DNA of 5,650 bases from Candidatus Galloscillospira excrementavium (GTDB lineage: Bacteria; Bacillota; Clostridia; Oscillospirales; Oscillospiraceae), in the NCBI GenBank assembly GCA_018711785.1, contig DVHW01000249.1:1-5650 (forward strand), read 5' to 3'. The notes under the pieces were generated by a model that saw nothing but the letters and a program-made list of their open reading frames with translations, was not told where the DNA came from and ran no database searches. Shown here in pieces: positions 1 through 5,612 of the stretch. Numbering within the stretch: the first letter of the stretch is position 1; each line of letters opens with the position of its first letter. Both the position numbers and the translations under genes were made by a program.

Positions 1-921
1 CAGAGGCCAGCGGAGGATGCCCGCCTCCACATCGGAAAACTGCGGGACAGTGAACGTCTCCTCCATTTTCGCCCGCTCCATGGGGAAGGGATAGCGCCCG
101 CCCTGGAAGTGGTCGTGGGTCTGGATGGAGCCCCCCACAATGGGCAGGTCCGCGTTGCTGCCCATGAAGTAGTGGGGGAATTGGGTGACAAAATCCAGCA
201 GCCGGCGGAAGGTCTGCTGGGAGATCTCCATGGGCCGGTGGTCGTGGCTGAGGAGGATGCAGTGCTCGGGGAAATAGACGTAGGGGGAGTACTGGAGGTA
301 CCAGGGCTCCCCGGCCACCGTCAGGGGAATGACCCGGTGGTTCTGACGGGCCGGGTGGTCCATACGCCCGGCGTACCCCTCGTTCTCCGCGCACAGGGCG
401 CAGAGGGGGTATTTGGTGTTCACCGCGTGGCGCAGGGCCGCTGCCGCCTTGGGGTCCTTCTCCGGCTTGGAGAGGTTGATGGTGATGTCCAGCGCCCCGT
501 ACTCAGTGTCCGTCTTCCACTGCACGTCCTTGGCGATGCGGTCCCGGCGGATGTAGTTGGTGTCCTGGCTGAAGGCATAGTACCAGTCGGTGGCCGCACG
601 GGGGCTCTCCCGGTAGAGGGCCTGGAACTTTTCGATGACCTGGGCGGGGCGGGGGGTGAGCCGGCCCATCAGCTCAGAGTCGAAGAGGTCCCGGTAGACC
701 ACCGAGTTCTCGGTGAGCACCCCGCGCCCATAGGCGTCGTCGGTGAGCTCGCCCAGCACGGCGGCCAGGTCGATGTCACCCACCTCCCGGCCGGGGTCGG
801 TCCAGCTGTCCCGCTTCAATACATCCAGAATGGTGTTGACGGCCCAGGTGCGCTCGCAGGGCTGGATGAGCCCGGTGCGCAGGGCGTATTCCGCCAGCTT
901 GGAAATGGCCTCGTCTACCAC
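1..921 (-). CDS. galT: Class II UDP-glucose--hexose-1-phosphate uridylyltransferase, C-terminal part missing
   Basis: GalT transfers UMP from UDP-glucose to galactose-1-phosphate, giving UDP-galactose and glucose-1-phosphate in the cytoplasm. The frame is open from a GTG start to the left edge, giving 307 residues; class II enzymes are usually about 500, so roughly the last 190 lie outside. The N-terminus (VDEAISKLAEYALRTGLI after the start) is typical of the Firmicutes class II form. Further marks are CALC (C174, C177) followed by ENEGYAGR, the HPARQNHR stretch at 189-196, and GGSIQTHDHFQGG around residues 263-275, where HDH (269-271) replaces the HPH active-site motif of E. coli-type GalT. 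The GTG at 921-919 is chosen because GAGGAGG at 938-932 lies 10 bases upstream and the next Met is near residue 85. It is the third gene of the galK-galE-galT unit, five bases after the galE stop. The family call is secure; the C-terminus is unseen. Confidence 0.95.
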   Translation of the reverse strand, partial: MVDEAISKLAEYALRTGLIQPCERTWAVNTILDVLKRDSWTDPGREVGDIDLAAVLGELTDDAYGRGVLTENSVVYRDLFDSELMGRLTPRPAQVIEKFQALYRESPRAATDWYYAFSQDTNYIRRDRIAKDVQWKTDTEYGALDITINLSKPEKDPKAAAALRHAVNTKYPLCALCAENEGYAGRMDHPARQNHRVIPLTVAGEPWYLQYSPYVYFPEHCILLSHDHRPMEISQQTFRRLLDFVTQFPHYFMGSNADLPIVGGSIQTHDHFQGGRYPFPMERAKMEETFTVPQFSDVEAGILRWPL

Positions 922-926
922 AGGGT

Positions 927-1919
927 TCAGGCCTCCTCAAACCCGTGGGGGTGGCTCTGGTGCCACTTCCAGGCGGAGGAAACGATGGTCTCCAGGTCGG
1001 CATACTTTGGCTTCCAGCCCAGGACGGTCTTGGCCTTCTCCGAGGAGGCCACCAGCTGGGCCGGGTCGCCGGCGCGGCGGGGGGAGACCTGGGCGGGGAT
1101 GGAGTGGCCGGTGACCTTCCGGGCCACGTCCACCACCTCTTTGACGGTGAAGCCCACGCCGTTGCCCAGGTTGAACACGTTGTTCTCCCCGCCGGCGAGG
1201 AGGTAGTCCAGGGCCAGGATGTGGGCCTGGGCCAGGTCGGTGACGTGGATGTAGTCCCGCACGCAGGTGCCGTCCCGGGTGGGGTAGTCATCCCCGAACA
1301 TGGACACCTTCTCCCGCTGGCCGCCCGGCACCTGGAGGATGATGGGGATGAGGTGGGTCTCCGGGTCATGGGCCTCCCCGATCGCGCCCGAGGGGTGGGC
1401 GCCGGCGGCGTTGAAGTACCGCAGGGCCACATACTTGAGCCCGTGGGCCTGGGAGACCCAGCCCATCATCTGCTCCATGGACAGCTTGGTCTGCCCGTAG
1501 CAGTTGGTGGGGACGGTCTTATCGGTCTCCAGAATGGGCACCCGCTCCGGCTCGCCGTAGGTGGCGGCGGTGGAGGAGAACACGATCTTGTCCACCCCGT
1601 GGGCCACCATCGCCTGGAGGAGCACCATGGTGCCGTGGAGGTTGTTGTCGTAGTACTTCAGGGGGTCGGACATGGACTCCCCCACCTGGGAGGAGGCGGC
1701 GAAGTGGATGACTCCGTCAATGTGCTCGGCCTGGAACAGTACGTCCAGGGCCCCCCGGTCCCGGATGTCCAGCTGGTAGAAGCGGGCCTTGGGGTGGACC
1801 GCGGCGCGGAAGCCGGTGAGCAGGTTGTCGGCCACCACCACGTCCCGGCCGGCGTCGATGAGTTCGTAGACCGTGTGGGAGCCGATGTACCCGGCCCCGC
1901 CCAGCACTAGAATCGCCAT
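927..1919 (-). CDS. galE: UDP-glucose 4-epimerase
   Basis: GalE interconverts UDP-galactose and UDP-glucose through a tightly bound NAD, closing the Leloir cycle and supplying UDP-galactose for glycan synthesis. The protein has 330 residues, normal for the family (E. coli about 338). It is an extended short-chain dehydrogenase: the GGAGYIGSH nucleotide loop has glycines at 7, 10 and 13, DN at 31-32 sits at the end of the second strand, DIRD at 51-54, and HFAA at 72-75. The catalytic set is T117 in FSSTAATYG (the E. coli Ser124 position), Y141 and K145 in YGQTK. Substrate-side marks are N170 in RYFNAAGAHP and RDYIHVTDLA from 221. The position equivalent to E. coli Tyr299 and human Cys307 appears to be Leu289 in RRAGDPAQLVASS, as in many Gram-positive epimerases. 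The ATG at 1919 follows a consensus Shine-Dalgarno sequence by 8 bases. It lies 22 bases after galK and 5 before galT. Confidence 0.97.
   Translation of the reverse strand: MAILVLGGAGYIGSHTVYELIDAGRDVVVADNLLTGFRAAVHPKARFYQLDIRDRGALDVLFQAEHIDGVIHFAASSQVGESMSDPLKYYDNNLHGTMVLLQAMVAHGVDKIVFSSTAATYGEPERVPILETDKTVPTNCYGQTKLSMEQMMGWVSQAHGLKYVALRYFNAAGAHPSGAIGEAHDPETHLIPIILQVPGGQREKVSMFGDDYPTRDGTCVRDYIHVTDLAQAHILALDYLLAGGENNVFNLGNGVGFTVKEVVDVARKVTGHSIPAQVSPRRAGDPAQLVASSEKAKTVLGWKPKYADLETIVSSAWKWHQSHPHGFEEA
932..938 (-). promoter_or_regulatory. Ribosome binding site of galT inside the galE 3' end
   Basis: The minus strand reads GAGGAGG, encoded by the last Glu-Glu-Ala codons of galE. It lies 10 bases before the GTG at 921, and no ATG is nearby, so it decides the galT start. 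The CTG at 930-928 is only one base away and is too close. The arrangement suggests translational coupling of galT to galE. Confidence 0.75.
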
Positions 1920-1927
1920 GAGAAAAA

Positions 1928-1935
1928 CCTCCTTT
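1928..1935 (-). promoter_or_regulatory. Strong ribosome binding site of galE
   Basis: The minus strand reads AAAGGAGG, a near-perfect complement of the 16S 3' end, 8 bases before the galE ATG. It fills most of the 22-base gap between galK and galE. No promoter or terminator fits in that gap, which supports one transcript for both genes. Confidence 0.85.
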
Positions 1936-1941
1936 TTGATG

Positions 1942-3243
1942 TTAAGAGAGCACGGTGCAGCCGCCCTGGGGGCGGATGTGCAGGATGTGACAGGTCCCGG
2001 GGCCCAGCAGGGCCTCCATGCCGGCGCGGAAGGAGGAGAGCTTCTCCTCCGGGACAAAGGCCTGGATGGTGCCGGCGAAGCCGCCGCCGTGGACCCGGAT
2101 GGCCCCGGCGCCCCCCAGCAGCTCCCGGCCCACGGCCAGGGAGAGGGGGATGGCCTGCTGCCTCGGGTCGGACACCGACCAGGTGTTCTGAAGCTCCAGG
2201 GAGGAGGACAGGCCCGAGTCGTTGACCAGGGCGAGAAAGCGGGCGAAATCCCCCTCCTCCAGGGCCTGGGCCTCCTGGACGGCCCGGCGGTCGTCGGCGT
2301 AGAAATGCATGGCCCGGAGCACCGCCCGGTCGCCGCACCGCACCCGCAGGGAGGGGAGGGCGGCGCGGAAGTCGGCCTCGGGCACCTCCCGGAGGACCTG
2401 CTTGCCGAAGTGGGCGGCCACCGCGCCCATCTCCCGGGTGATGTCGGCGTAGTCATCGGTCAGATCGGCGTGGCAGGAGCCGGTGTCCACGATGCAAAGG
2501 GCGTGGCCAGAGCGGGAGAAGTCGTAGCCCACCTTCCGCACCACCGGGTCGGCGGGGTCGGCGAAGTCGATGGCCACCGCGCCCCCCACCGCCGAACCCA
2601 TCTGGTCCATCAGGCCGCAGGGCTTGCCGAAGTAGACGTTCTCCGCGTACTGACCAATCTTGGCGATGTCCACCGCCGTCAGCGCCCCCCCGCAGAAAAA
2701 GCGGTTCAGGATGTTGCCCACCAGCACCTCGTAGGCGGCGGAGGAGGACAGGCCGGAGCCGGAGAGGACGTTGGAGGTAATATAGGCGTCAAAGCCGCCC
2801 ACGGCCCAGCCCAGTTCGGCGGTCCTGGCCGCCACCCCCCGTACCAGGGCGGCGGAGGTGTTGCGCTCGCTCTCCCGGGGGAGCAGCTCGTCCAGCTCCA
2901 CCTCCAGGGCGGGGTAGCCCTCGGAGAGGATGCGGATGGTAGTTTCCCCGTTGGGGGCGGCGCAGGCGAGCATGTCCAGGTCTACGCTGCCGCACAGCAC
3001 ATGGCCATGCTGGTGGTCGGTGTGGTTGCCGCCGATCTCGGTGCGGCCGGGGCCGCTGAAGAGGGCGGGAGAGGCATCTCCGCCGGGGGAGAAGGTCTGC
3101 CGGAAGCCCTCCACCGCCCGGGCGGCCCGGCCGCGGGCCCCGTCCAGACTCTCCGCCCGGCCGTCCAGGGCGTACAGCCGGGCGAGGACCCCGTCGTGGT
3201 CCCCGGCGCGCAGGGAGGAGAGCAGCGCTTCGCAGGAGCGCAT
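1942..3243 (-). CDS. galK: Galactokinase, divergent clostridial form with N-terminal extension
   Basis: GalK phosphorylates alpha-galactose with ATP to galactose-1-phosphate, the committing Leloir step. The protein is a GHMP kinase of 433 residues, against 382 in E. coli GalK; about 38 extra residues precede the first motif. Motif 1 reads GRTEIGGNHTDHQHG (66-80) where classical enzymes have a GRxNxIGEHxDY pattern, so Asn73 stands where the sugar-contacting Glu normally is, while His74 and Asp76 are kept. Motif 2, the ATP phosphate loop, is SGSGLSSSAAYE (161-172). The catalytic-base Asp is D213 in GKPCGLMDQMGS. Motif 3 is HGGGFAGTIQAF (385-396), in place of the usual GAGFGGC. The ATG at 3243 has GAGGTGA 7 bases upstream. 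Position first in an operon with galE and galT makes galactose the most likely substrate; another GHMP sugar kinase is the alternative. Its promoter carries the operator at 3284-3302. Confidence 0.92.
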   Translation of the reverse strand: MRSCEALLSSLRAGDHDGVLARLYALDGRAESLDGARGRAARAVEGFRQTFSPGGDASPALFSGPGRTEIGGNHTDHQHGHVLCGSVDLDMLACAAPNGETTIRILSEGYPALEVELDELLPRESERNTSAALVRGVAARTAELGWAVGGFDAYITSNVLSGSGLSSSAAYEVLVGNILNRFFCGGALTAVDIAKIGQYAENVYFGKPCGLMDQMGSAVGGAVAIDFADPADPVVRKVGYDFSRSGHALCIVDTGSCHADLTDDYADITREMGAVAAHFGKQVLREVPEADFRAALPSLRVRCGDRAVLRAMHFYADDRRAVQEAQALEEGDFARFLALVNDSGLSSSLELQNTWSVSDPRQQAIPLSLAVGRELLGGAGAIRVHGGGFAGTIQAFVPEEKLSSFRAGMEALLGPGTCHILHIRPQGGCTVLS

Positions 3244-3250
3244 GAGAGCA

Positions 3251-3257
3251 TCACCTC
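3251..3257 (-). promoter_or_regulatory. Ribosome binding site of galK
   Basis: GAGGTGA on the minus strand lies 7 bases before the ATG at 3243 and supports that start. The predicted leader from the promoter at 3276-3304 would be only about 25 bases, leaving no room for a riboswitch. Confidence 0.75.
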
Positions 3258-3275
3258 ATCTTCAAGTTCGCGGAC

Positions 3276-3304
3276 AGTATACAGAATTTTTACTAAAAAT
3301 TCAA
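3276..3304 (-). promoter_or_regulatory. Sigma-70/SigA-type promoter of galKET
   Basis: On the minus strand TTGAAT (3304-3299) and TATACT (3281-3276) are separated by exactly 17 bases, close to consensus. The expected start is near 3269, about 25 bases before the galK ATG. The whole spacer and the edge of the -35 box are occupied by the palindrome at 3284-3302, so a bound repressor would block RNA polymerase. The box calls are read directly from sequence; activity is inferred. Confidence 0.8.
3284..3302. promoter_or_regulatory. Operator O1, 19-bp perfect palindrome in the galK promoter
   Basis: GAATTTTTACTAAAAATTC is a perfect inverted repeat around a single central C at 3293. Sixteen of its bases (3285-3300) recur exactly at 4423-4438, in the repressor gene's own promoter region. 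An AT-only arm of this length stands out sharply against the GC-rich surroundings. A symmetric site between -35 and -10 next to a LacI-family gene is the classical arrangement for a repressor operator. Binding by the neighbouring repressor is inferred. Confidence 0.85.
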
Positions 3305-3312
3305 GAGGAAGT

Positions 3313-3327
3313 TTTCCGCGCCGGAAA
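3313..3327. repeat. Short hairpin downstream of the repressor gene
   Basis: TTTCCG (3313-3318) and CGGAAA (3322-3327) form a 6-bp stem with a 3-base loop. It lies between the repressor stop and the galK -35 box. On the minus strand it is followed by a mixed pyrimidine stretch and not a clear U run, so it is at best a weak terminator for the repressor mRNA. It lies upstream of the galK promoter, so it cannot attenuate galKET transcripts starting there. Confidence 0.35.
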
Positions 3328-3335
3328 GTTTGGCG

Positions 3336-3362
3336 CTGTGCACAGAAACCGGGGTAGGTTTC
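3336..3362. repeat. Palindrome and hairpin just after the repressor stop codon
   Basis: CTGTGCACAG (3336-3345) is a perfect 10-bp palindrome. It abuts a 6-bp inverted repeat, GAAACC (3345-3350) with GGTTTC (3357-3362), around a 6-base loop. The hairpin begins two bases after the repressor stop and may protect or loosely terminate that transcript. There is no U tract. The function of the palindrome is unknown. Confidence 0.3.
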
Positions 3363-3364
3363 CG

Positions 3365-4408
3365 TCAGTTTTCACAGCCGGGGGCCTGTCTGGTGCTCTC
3401 CCGCACCGCCAGGGCGGGGGGGACCACCACCTTCAGGGGGATGGTGCGCACCGGCGCCCGCCCCGGCAGGACGGCCCGCTCGGAGAGCAGCCGCAGGGCG
3501 GTGCGGGCCATCTCCTCCACGTGGGCGGACACCGAGGTGAGGGGGGGCTCCACCAGGGCGGAGCGGGGGGTGTCATTGAAGGAGACCACCGACATCTCCC
3601 CCGGGACGCCCAGCCCGGCGCCCTCCAGGGCCCGAAGGGCGCCGATGGCGCACTCCTCATTGGCGCAGAGCAGGGCGGTGGGCCGGGGGACGCCGGAGGC
3701 GAGAAATTCCCCCACCACCCGGGCCGCCGCGGCGGAGTCCATGGGGCAGTCCAGCAGCGGCGCCCGGTCCAGCAGGCCCCGCCGCTCCATCAGCCGGACA
3801 AAAAGGGCCCGCCGCACCTCGGGGGAGGGCGCGTGCCGGTCATCTATTTTGTAAGCCGGCCCCACAAAGCCGATGTGCCGGTGGCCCAGGCCGGTCAGGT
3901 GGTCCAGGGCCAGGGAGATGCCCAGCTCGTACCCCAGGACCACCGAGTCAAAGCGGCTCTCAAAGGGAGAGGAGTCCAGAAAGACCACGTTGGGGGTGAG
4001 GGCGGCCAGGGACTCCACCTGGGCGGGGGAGAACACCCCGATGGCCACCACCCCGTCCAGGGCCGCCCCCTCGGGGGCGGCATAGCCCTCCCCCCGGCGC
4101 TCCAGGGCCAGGCAGGCGCACTTCCGGTCCAGGCAGCCCTGGCGGACAAAGCCGCTGAGGTAGAGGTAGTAGGGGTCGTCCAGCTGCTGGGCGGGGGAGA
4201 GCATCTCGGCCACTCCTACCCGGAGCAGGCTCTTGGGGGTCCGCCCCCGGCGGCTGCGGGTGGCGGTGTAGTTGAGCCGGCCCGCCTCCTCCAGCACGGT
4301 CCGGCGGGCCTCCGGCGTCACCGACAGGGAGGGGTCGCCGCTGAGGATGCGGGAGATGGTGGCCGGGGAGTAGCCGGTGCGGTCCGCCAGCTCTTTCAAG
4401 GTGGCCAT
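3365..4408 (-). CDS. galR: LacI/GalR-family transcriptional repressor of the gal locus
   Basis: This 347-residue protein has the LacI-family layout. A helix-turn-helix spans residues 4-23 (LKELADRTGYSPATISRILS), with YSPATISRIL carrying the recognition helix, and LNY at 45-47 closes the DNA-binding domain. A periplasmic-binding-protein-like sensor domain follows from about residue 62, with DDPYYLYL (77-84), LDGVVAIGVFS (117-127), GHRHIGFVG (175-183) and SFNDTPRSALVEPPLTSV (from 276). The hinge lacks the usual N-x-x-A-R-x-L helix and is a basic stretch instead (RSRRGR, 51-56), as I recall for Firmicutes GalR-type regulators. No leucine-heptad tetramerisation tail is evident, so a dimer is likely. 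The ATG at 4408 is preceded by GGAGG at 7 bases. Its promoter overlaps one operator and galK carries the other, implying autorepression and control of galKET. The ligand is probably galactose or a pathway metabolite, by context only. Confidence 0.9.
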   Translation of the reverse strand: MATLKELADRTGYSPATISRILSGDPSLSVTPEARRTVLEEAGRLNYTATRSRRGRTPKSLLRVGVAEMLSPAQQLDDPYYLYLSGFVRQGCLDRKCACLALERRGEGYAAPEGAALDGVVAIGVFSPAQVESLAALTPNVVFLDSSPFESRFDSVVLGYELGISLALDHLTGLGHRHIGFVGPAYKIDDRHAPSPEVRRALFVRLMERRGLLDRAPLLDCPMDSAAAARVVGEFLASGVPRPTALLCANEECAIGALRALEGAGLGVPGEMSVVSFNDTPRSALVEPPLTSVSAHVEEMARTALRLLSERAVLPGRAPVRTIPLKVVVPPALAVRESTRQAPGCEN

Positions 4409-4415
4409 GAGGATT

Positions 4416-4420
4416 CCTCC
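4416..4420 (-). promoter_or_regulatory. Ribosome binding site of the repressor gene
   Basis: GGAGG on the minus strand lies 7 bases before the ATG at 4408. The reading frame stays open far upstream, antisense to galM, so this site is what fixes the start. It also places the helix-turn-helix at the very N-terminus, as the family requires. Confidence 0.75.
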
Positions 4421-4422
4421 AC

Positions 4423-4438
4423 AATTTTTACTAAAAAT
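4423..4438. promoter_or_regulatory. Operator O2, second copy at the repressor promoter
   Basis: AATTTTTACTAAAAAT is identical over 16 bases to 3285-3300. Its inner 15 bases (4424-4438) are a perfect palindrome around the C at 4431; the outer pair that extends O1 is not matched here. It starts one base downstream of the repressor's predicted -10 box and covers the likely transcription start, so binding should repress the repressor gene. The less extended symmetry may mean weaker binding than O1. Confidence 0.82.
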
Positions 4439-4439
4439 A

Positions 4440-4468
4440 AGTGTACCACGGCGGGGTAAGTTTGGCAA
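4440..4468 (-). promoter_or_regulatory. Promoter of the repressor gene
   Basis: On the minus strand TTGCCA (4468-4463) and TACACT (4445-4440) are 17 bases apart. The start should fall near 4433, inside operator O2, which fits autoregulation. The boxes match consensus moderately. Confidence 0.68.
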
Positions 4469-4487
4469 GGGCGGTGAACGCTTTTCT

Positions 4488-4516
4488 TTGCTTTTTTCCC
4501 GCAGGTCTGCTACACT
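4488..4516 (+). promoter_or_regulatory. Promoter of galM
   Basis: TTGCTT (4488-4493) and TACACT (4511-4516) are spaced by 17 bases, with a start expected near 4523 and a leader of about 30 bases. The -10 box is identical to that of the divergent repressor promoter. No operator copy overlaps it: O2 ends 49 bases upstream of the -35 box. Confidence 0.68.
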
Positions 4517-4539
4517 GGGACCAACGAAACAGGAGAAAT

Positions 4540-4545
4540 GGAGGA
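4540..4545 (+). promoter_or_regulatory. Ribosome binding site that sets the galM start
   Basis: GGAGGA lies 7 bases before the ATG at 4553. The earlier in-frame ATG at 4538 overlaps this site and has only AGGAGA directly against it, with about 2 bases of spacing. The downstream ATG is therefore preferred, removing five residues. Confidence 0.7.
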
Positions 4546-4552
4546 GTTCACC

Positions 4553-5605
4553 ATGACAGAACCGGCCCGGCGGCCCTTTGGCCGTACCCCGGAGGGGGAG
4601 AGGGTGGAACTGGTCACCCTGGACAACGGCATCCTGCGCGGCGAGATCCTGACCTTCGGCGCCGCCCTGCGCACCCTGGAGGTCCCAGGCCGGGCGGGGG
4701 CGCGGGTGGACGTGGTACTGGGGTACGACACTCTGGAGGAATACCTGACCCGGGACGGCTACCTGGGCGCGGTGGTGGGCCGGTGCGCCAACCGCATCGC
4801 CGGGGGACGCTTTTCCCTGAACGGAAGAGACTATGCTCTGCCGATAAATGACGGACCCAACCACCTCCACGGTGGGGTGCAGGGCTTCTCCCGCCGGGTG
4901 TGGCAGGTGGAGGAGCTGGAGGCCCACCGGGCAGTATTTTCCCTTTTCAGCCCCGACGGGGAGGAGGGCTACCCCGGCGCGCTCCGGGCCCGGGTGGAGT
5001 ACCGGCTGGACGGGACGGCGCTGGAGCTGCGCTACCTGGCCGAGAGCGACCGGGACACCCTCTGCAACCTGACCAACCACAGCTATTTTAACCTGTCCGG
5101 CCATGGCTCCGGCACGGTGCTGGACCAGGAGCTCTGCATCCATGCCCGGCGGTACACCCCCACCGACGAAAACAGCATCCCCACCGGGGAGCTGGCCGAG
5201 GTGGCGGGCACCCCCATGGACCTGCGCTCCCCCACCCCCATCGGCGCCCACATCGGGGAGGACTTCCCCCAGCTGGTCCAGGCGGGGGGCTATGACCACA
5301 ACTATGTGCTGGACGGCCCTGTGGGTACCCTGCGCCCGGCGGCCTGGGCCCGGTCGGAGGCCACCGGCATCACCATGGAGACGGCGACCACCCTGCCGGG
5401 GGTGCAGTTTTACACGGCCAATTACATCGAGGCCGGCCGACCGGGCAAGGCCGGTGCGGTCTACGGCCCCCGGTGCGGCTTCTGCCTGGAGACCCAGATC
5501 TTCCCCGACGCCCCCAACCATCCCGCCTTCCCCTCCGCCGTCCTGCGGGCGGGGGAGAGGTGGGAGCACATGACCCGCTGCCGCTTCTCCGCGGACGAGG
5601 GCTGA
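4553..5605 (+). CDS. galM: Aldose 1-epimerase (galactose mutarotase)
   Basis: GalM interconverts beta- and alpha-galactose (and glucose), supplying the alpha anomer that GalK accepts. The 350-residue length is normal for the family, and the protein is cytoplasmic with no signal peptide. Signature positions are all present: GRCANRI with R77, NHLHGG with H106, the catalytic acid His176 in NLTNHSYFNLSGHG, the sugar-contacting Asp248 in GGYDHNYVLD, and the catalytic base Glu313 in FCLETQIFPDAPNHPAFPS. The order and spacing match E. coli and Lactococcus GalM, where the equivalent His and Glu are catalytic. The start at 4553 is chosen from ribosome-binding-site spacing; 4538 would add five residues. 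It is transcribed divergently from the repressor and galKET, with its own promoter, and ends just before a strong terminator. No key residue is missing. Confidence 0.96.
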   Translation: MTEPARRPFGRTPEGERVELVTLDNGILRGEILTFGAALRTLEVPGRAGARVDVVLGYDTLEEYLTRDGYLGAVVGRCANRIAGGRFSLNGRDYALPINDGPNHLHGGVQGFSRRVWQVEELEAHRAVFSLFSPDGEEGYPGALRARVEYRLDGTALELRYLAESDRDTLCNLTNHSYFNLSGHGSGTVLDQELCIHARRYTPTDENSIPTGELAEVAGTPMDLRSPTPIGAHIGEDFPQLVQAGGYDHNYVLDGPVGTLRPAAWARSEATGITMETATTLPGVQFYTANYIEAGRPGKAGAVYGPRCGFCLETQIFPDAPNHPAFPSAVLRAGERWEHMTRCRFSADEG

Positions 5606-5612
5606 CAAAAGA

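Noticed and set aside
927..2456. A minus-strand frame that would extend galE upstream to 509 residues through galK.
   Set aside because: The first 179 residues are a frame-shifted reading of galK. The epimerase begins at the ATG at 1919 with a strong ribosome binding site and the Rossmann loop at residue 7; this is not a fusion.
3305..3364. Intrinsic terminator between the repressor gene and galK.
   Set aside because: The two hairpins here have only 6-bp stems and lack a U run on the minus strand. Read-through from the repressor into galKET remains possible.
109..4459. Several long plus-strand frames (109-1206, 945-1910, 1873-3357, 2930-4459) opposite galT, galE, galK and the repressor gene.
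   Set aside because: They have Gly/Gly-Val/His-rich, low-complexity translations with no recognisable motif and lie opposite genes with complete catalytic signatures. They are antisense shadows of GC-rich coding DNA.
4472..4486. Possible CcpA cre-like site (GTGAACGCTTTTC) just upstream of the galM -35 box.
   Set aside because: It keeps the central CG and flanking T's but misses about three of the outer conserved positions of the cre consensus, so I do not call it. A genome-trained cre matrix would decide.
3365..5608. One very long minus-strand frame running antisense through galM into the repressor gene.
   Set aside because: Only the part below 4408 shows LacI-family sequence and a ribosome binding site. 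The upstream part is antisense to an intact galM and is open because GC-rich codons leave few stops in that frame.
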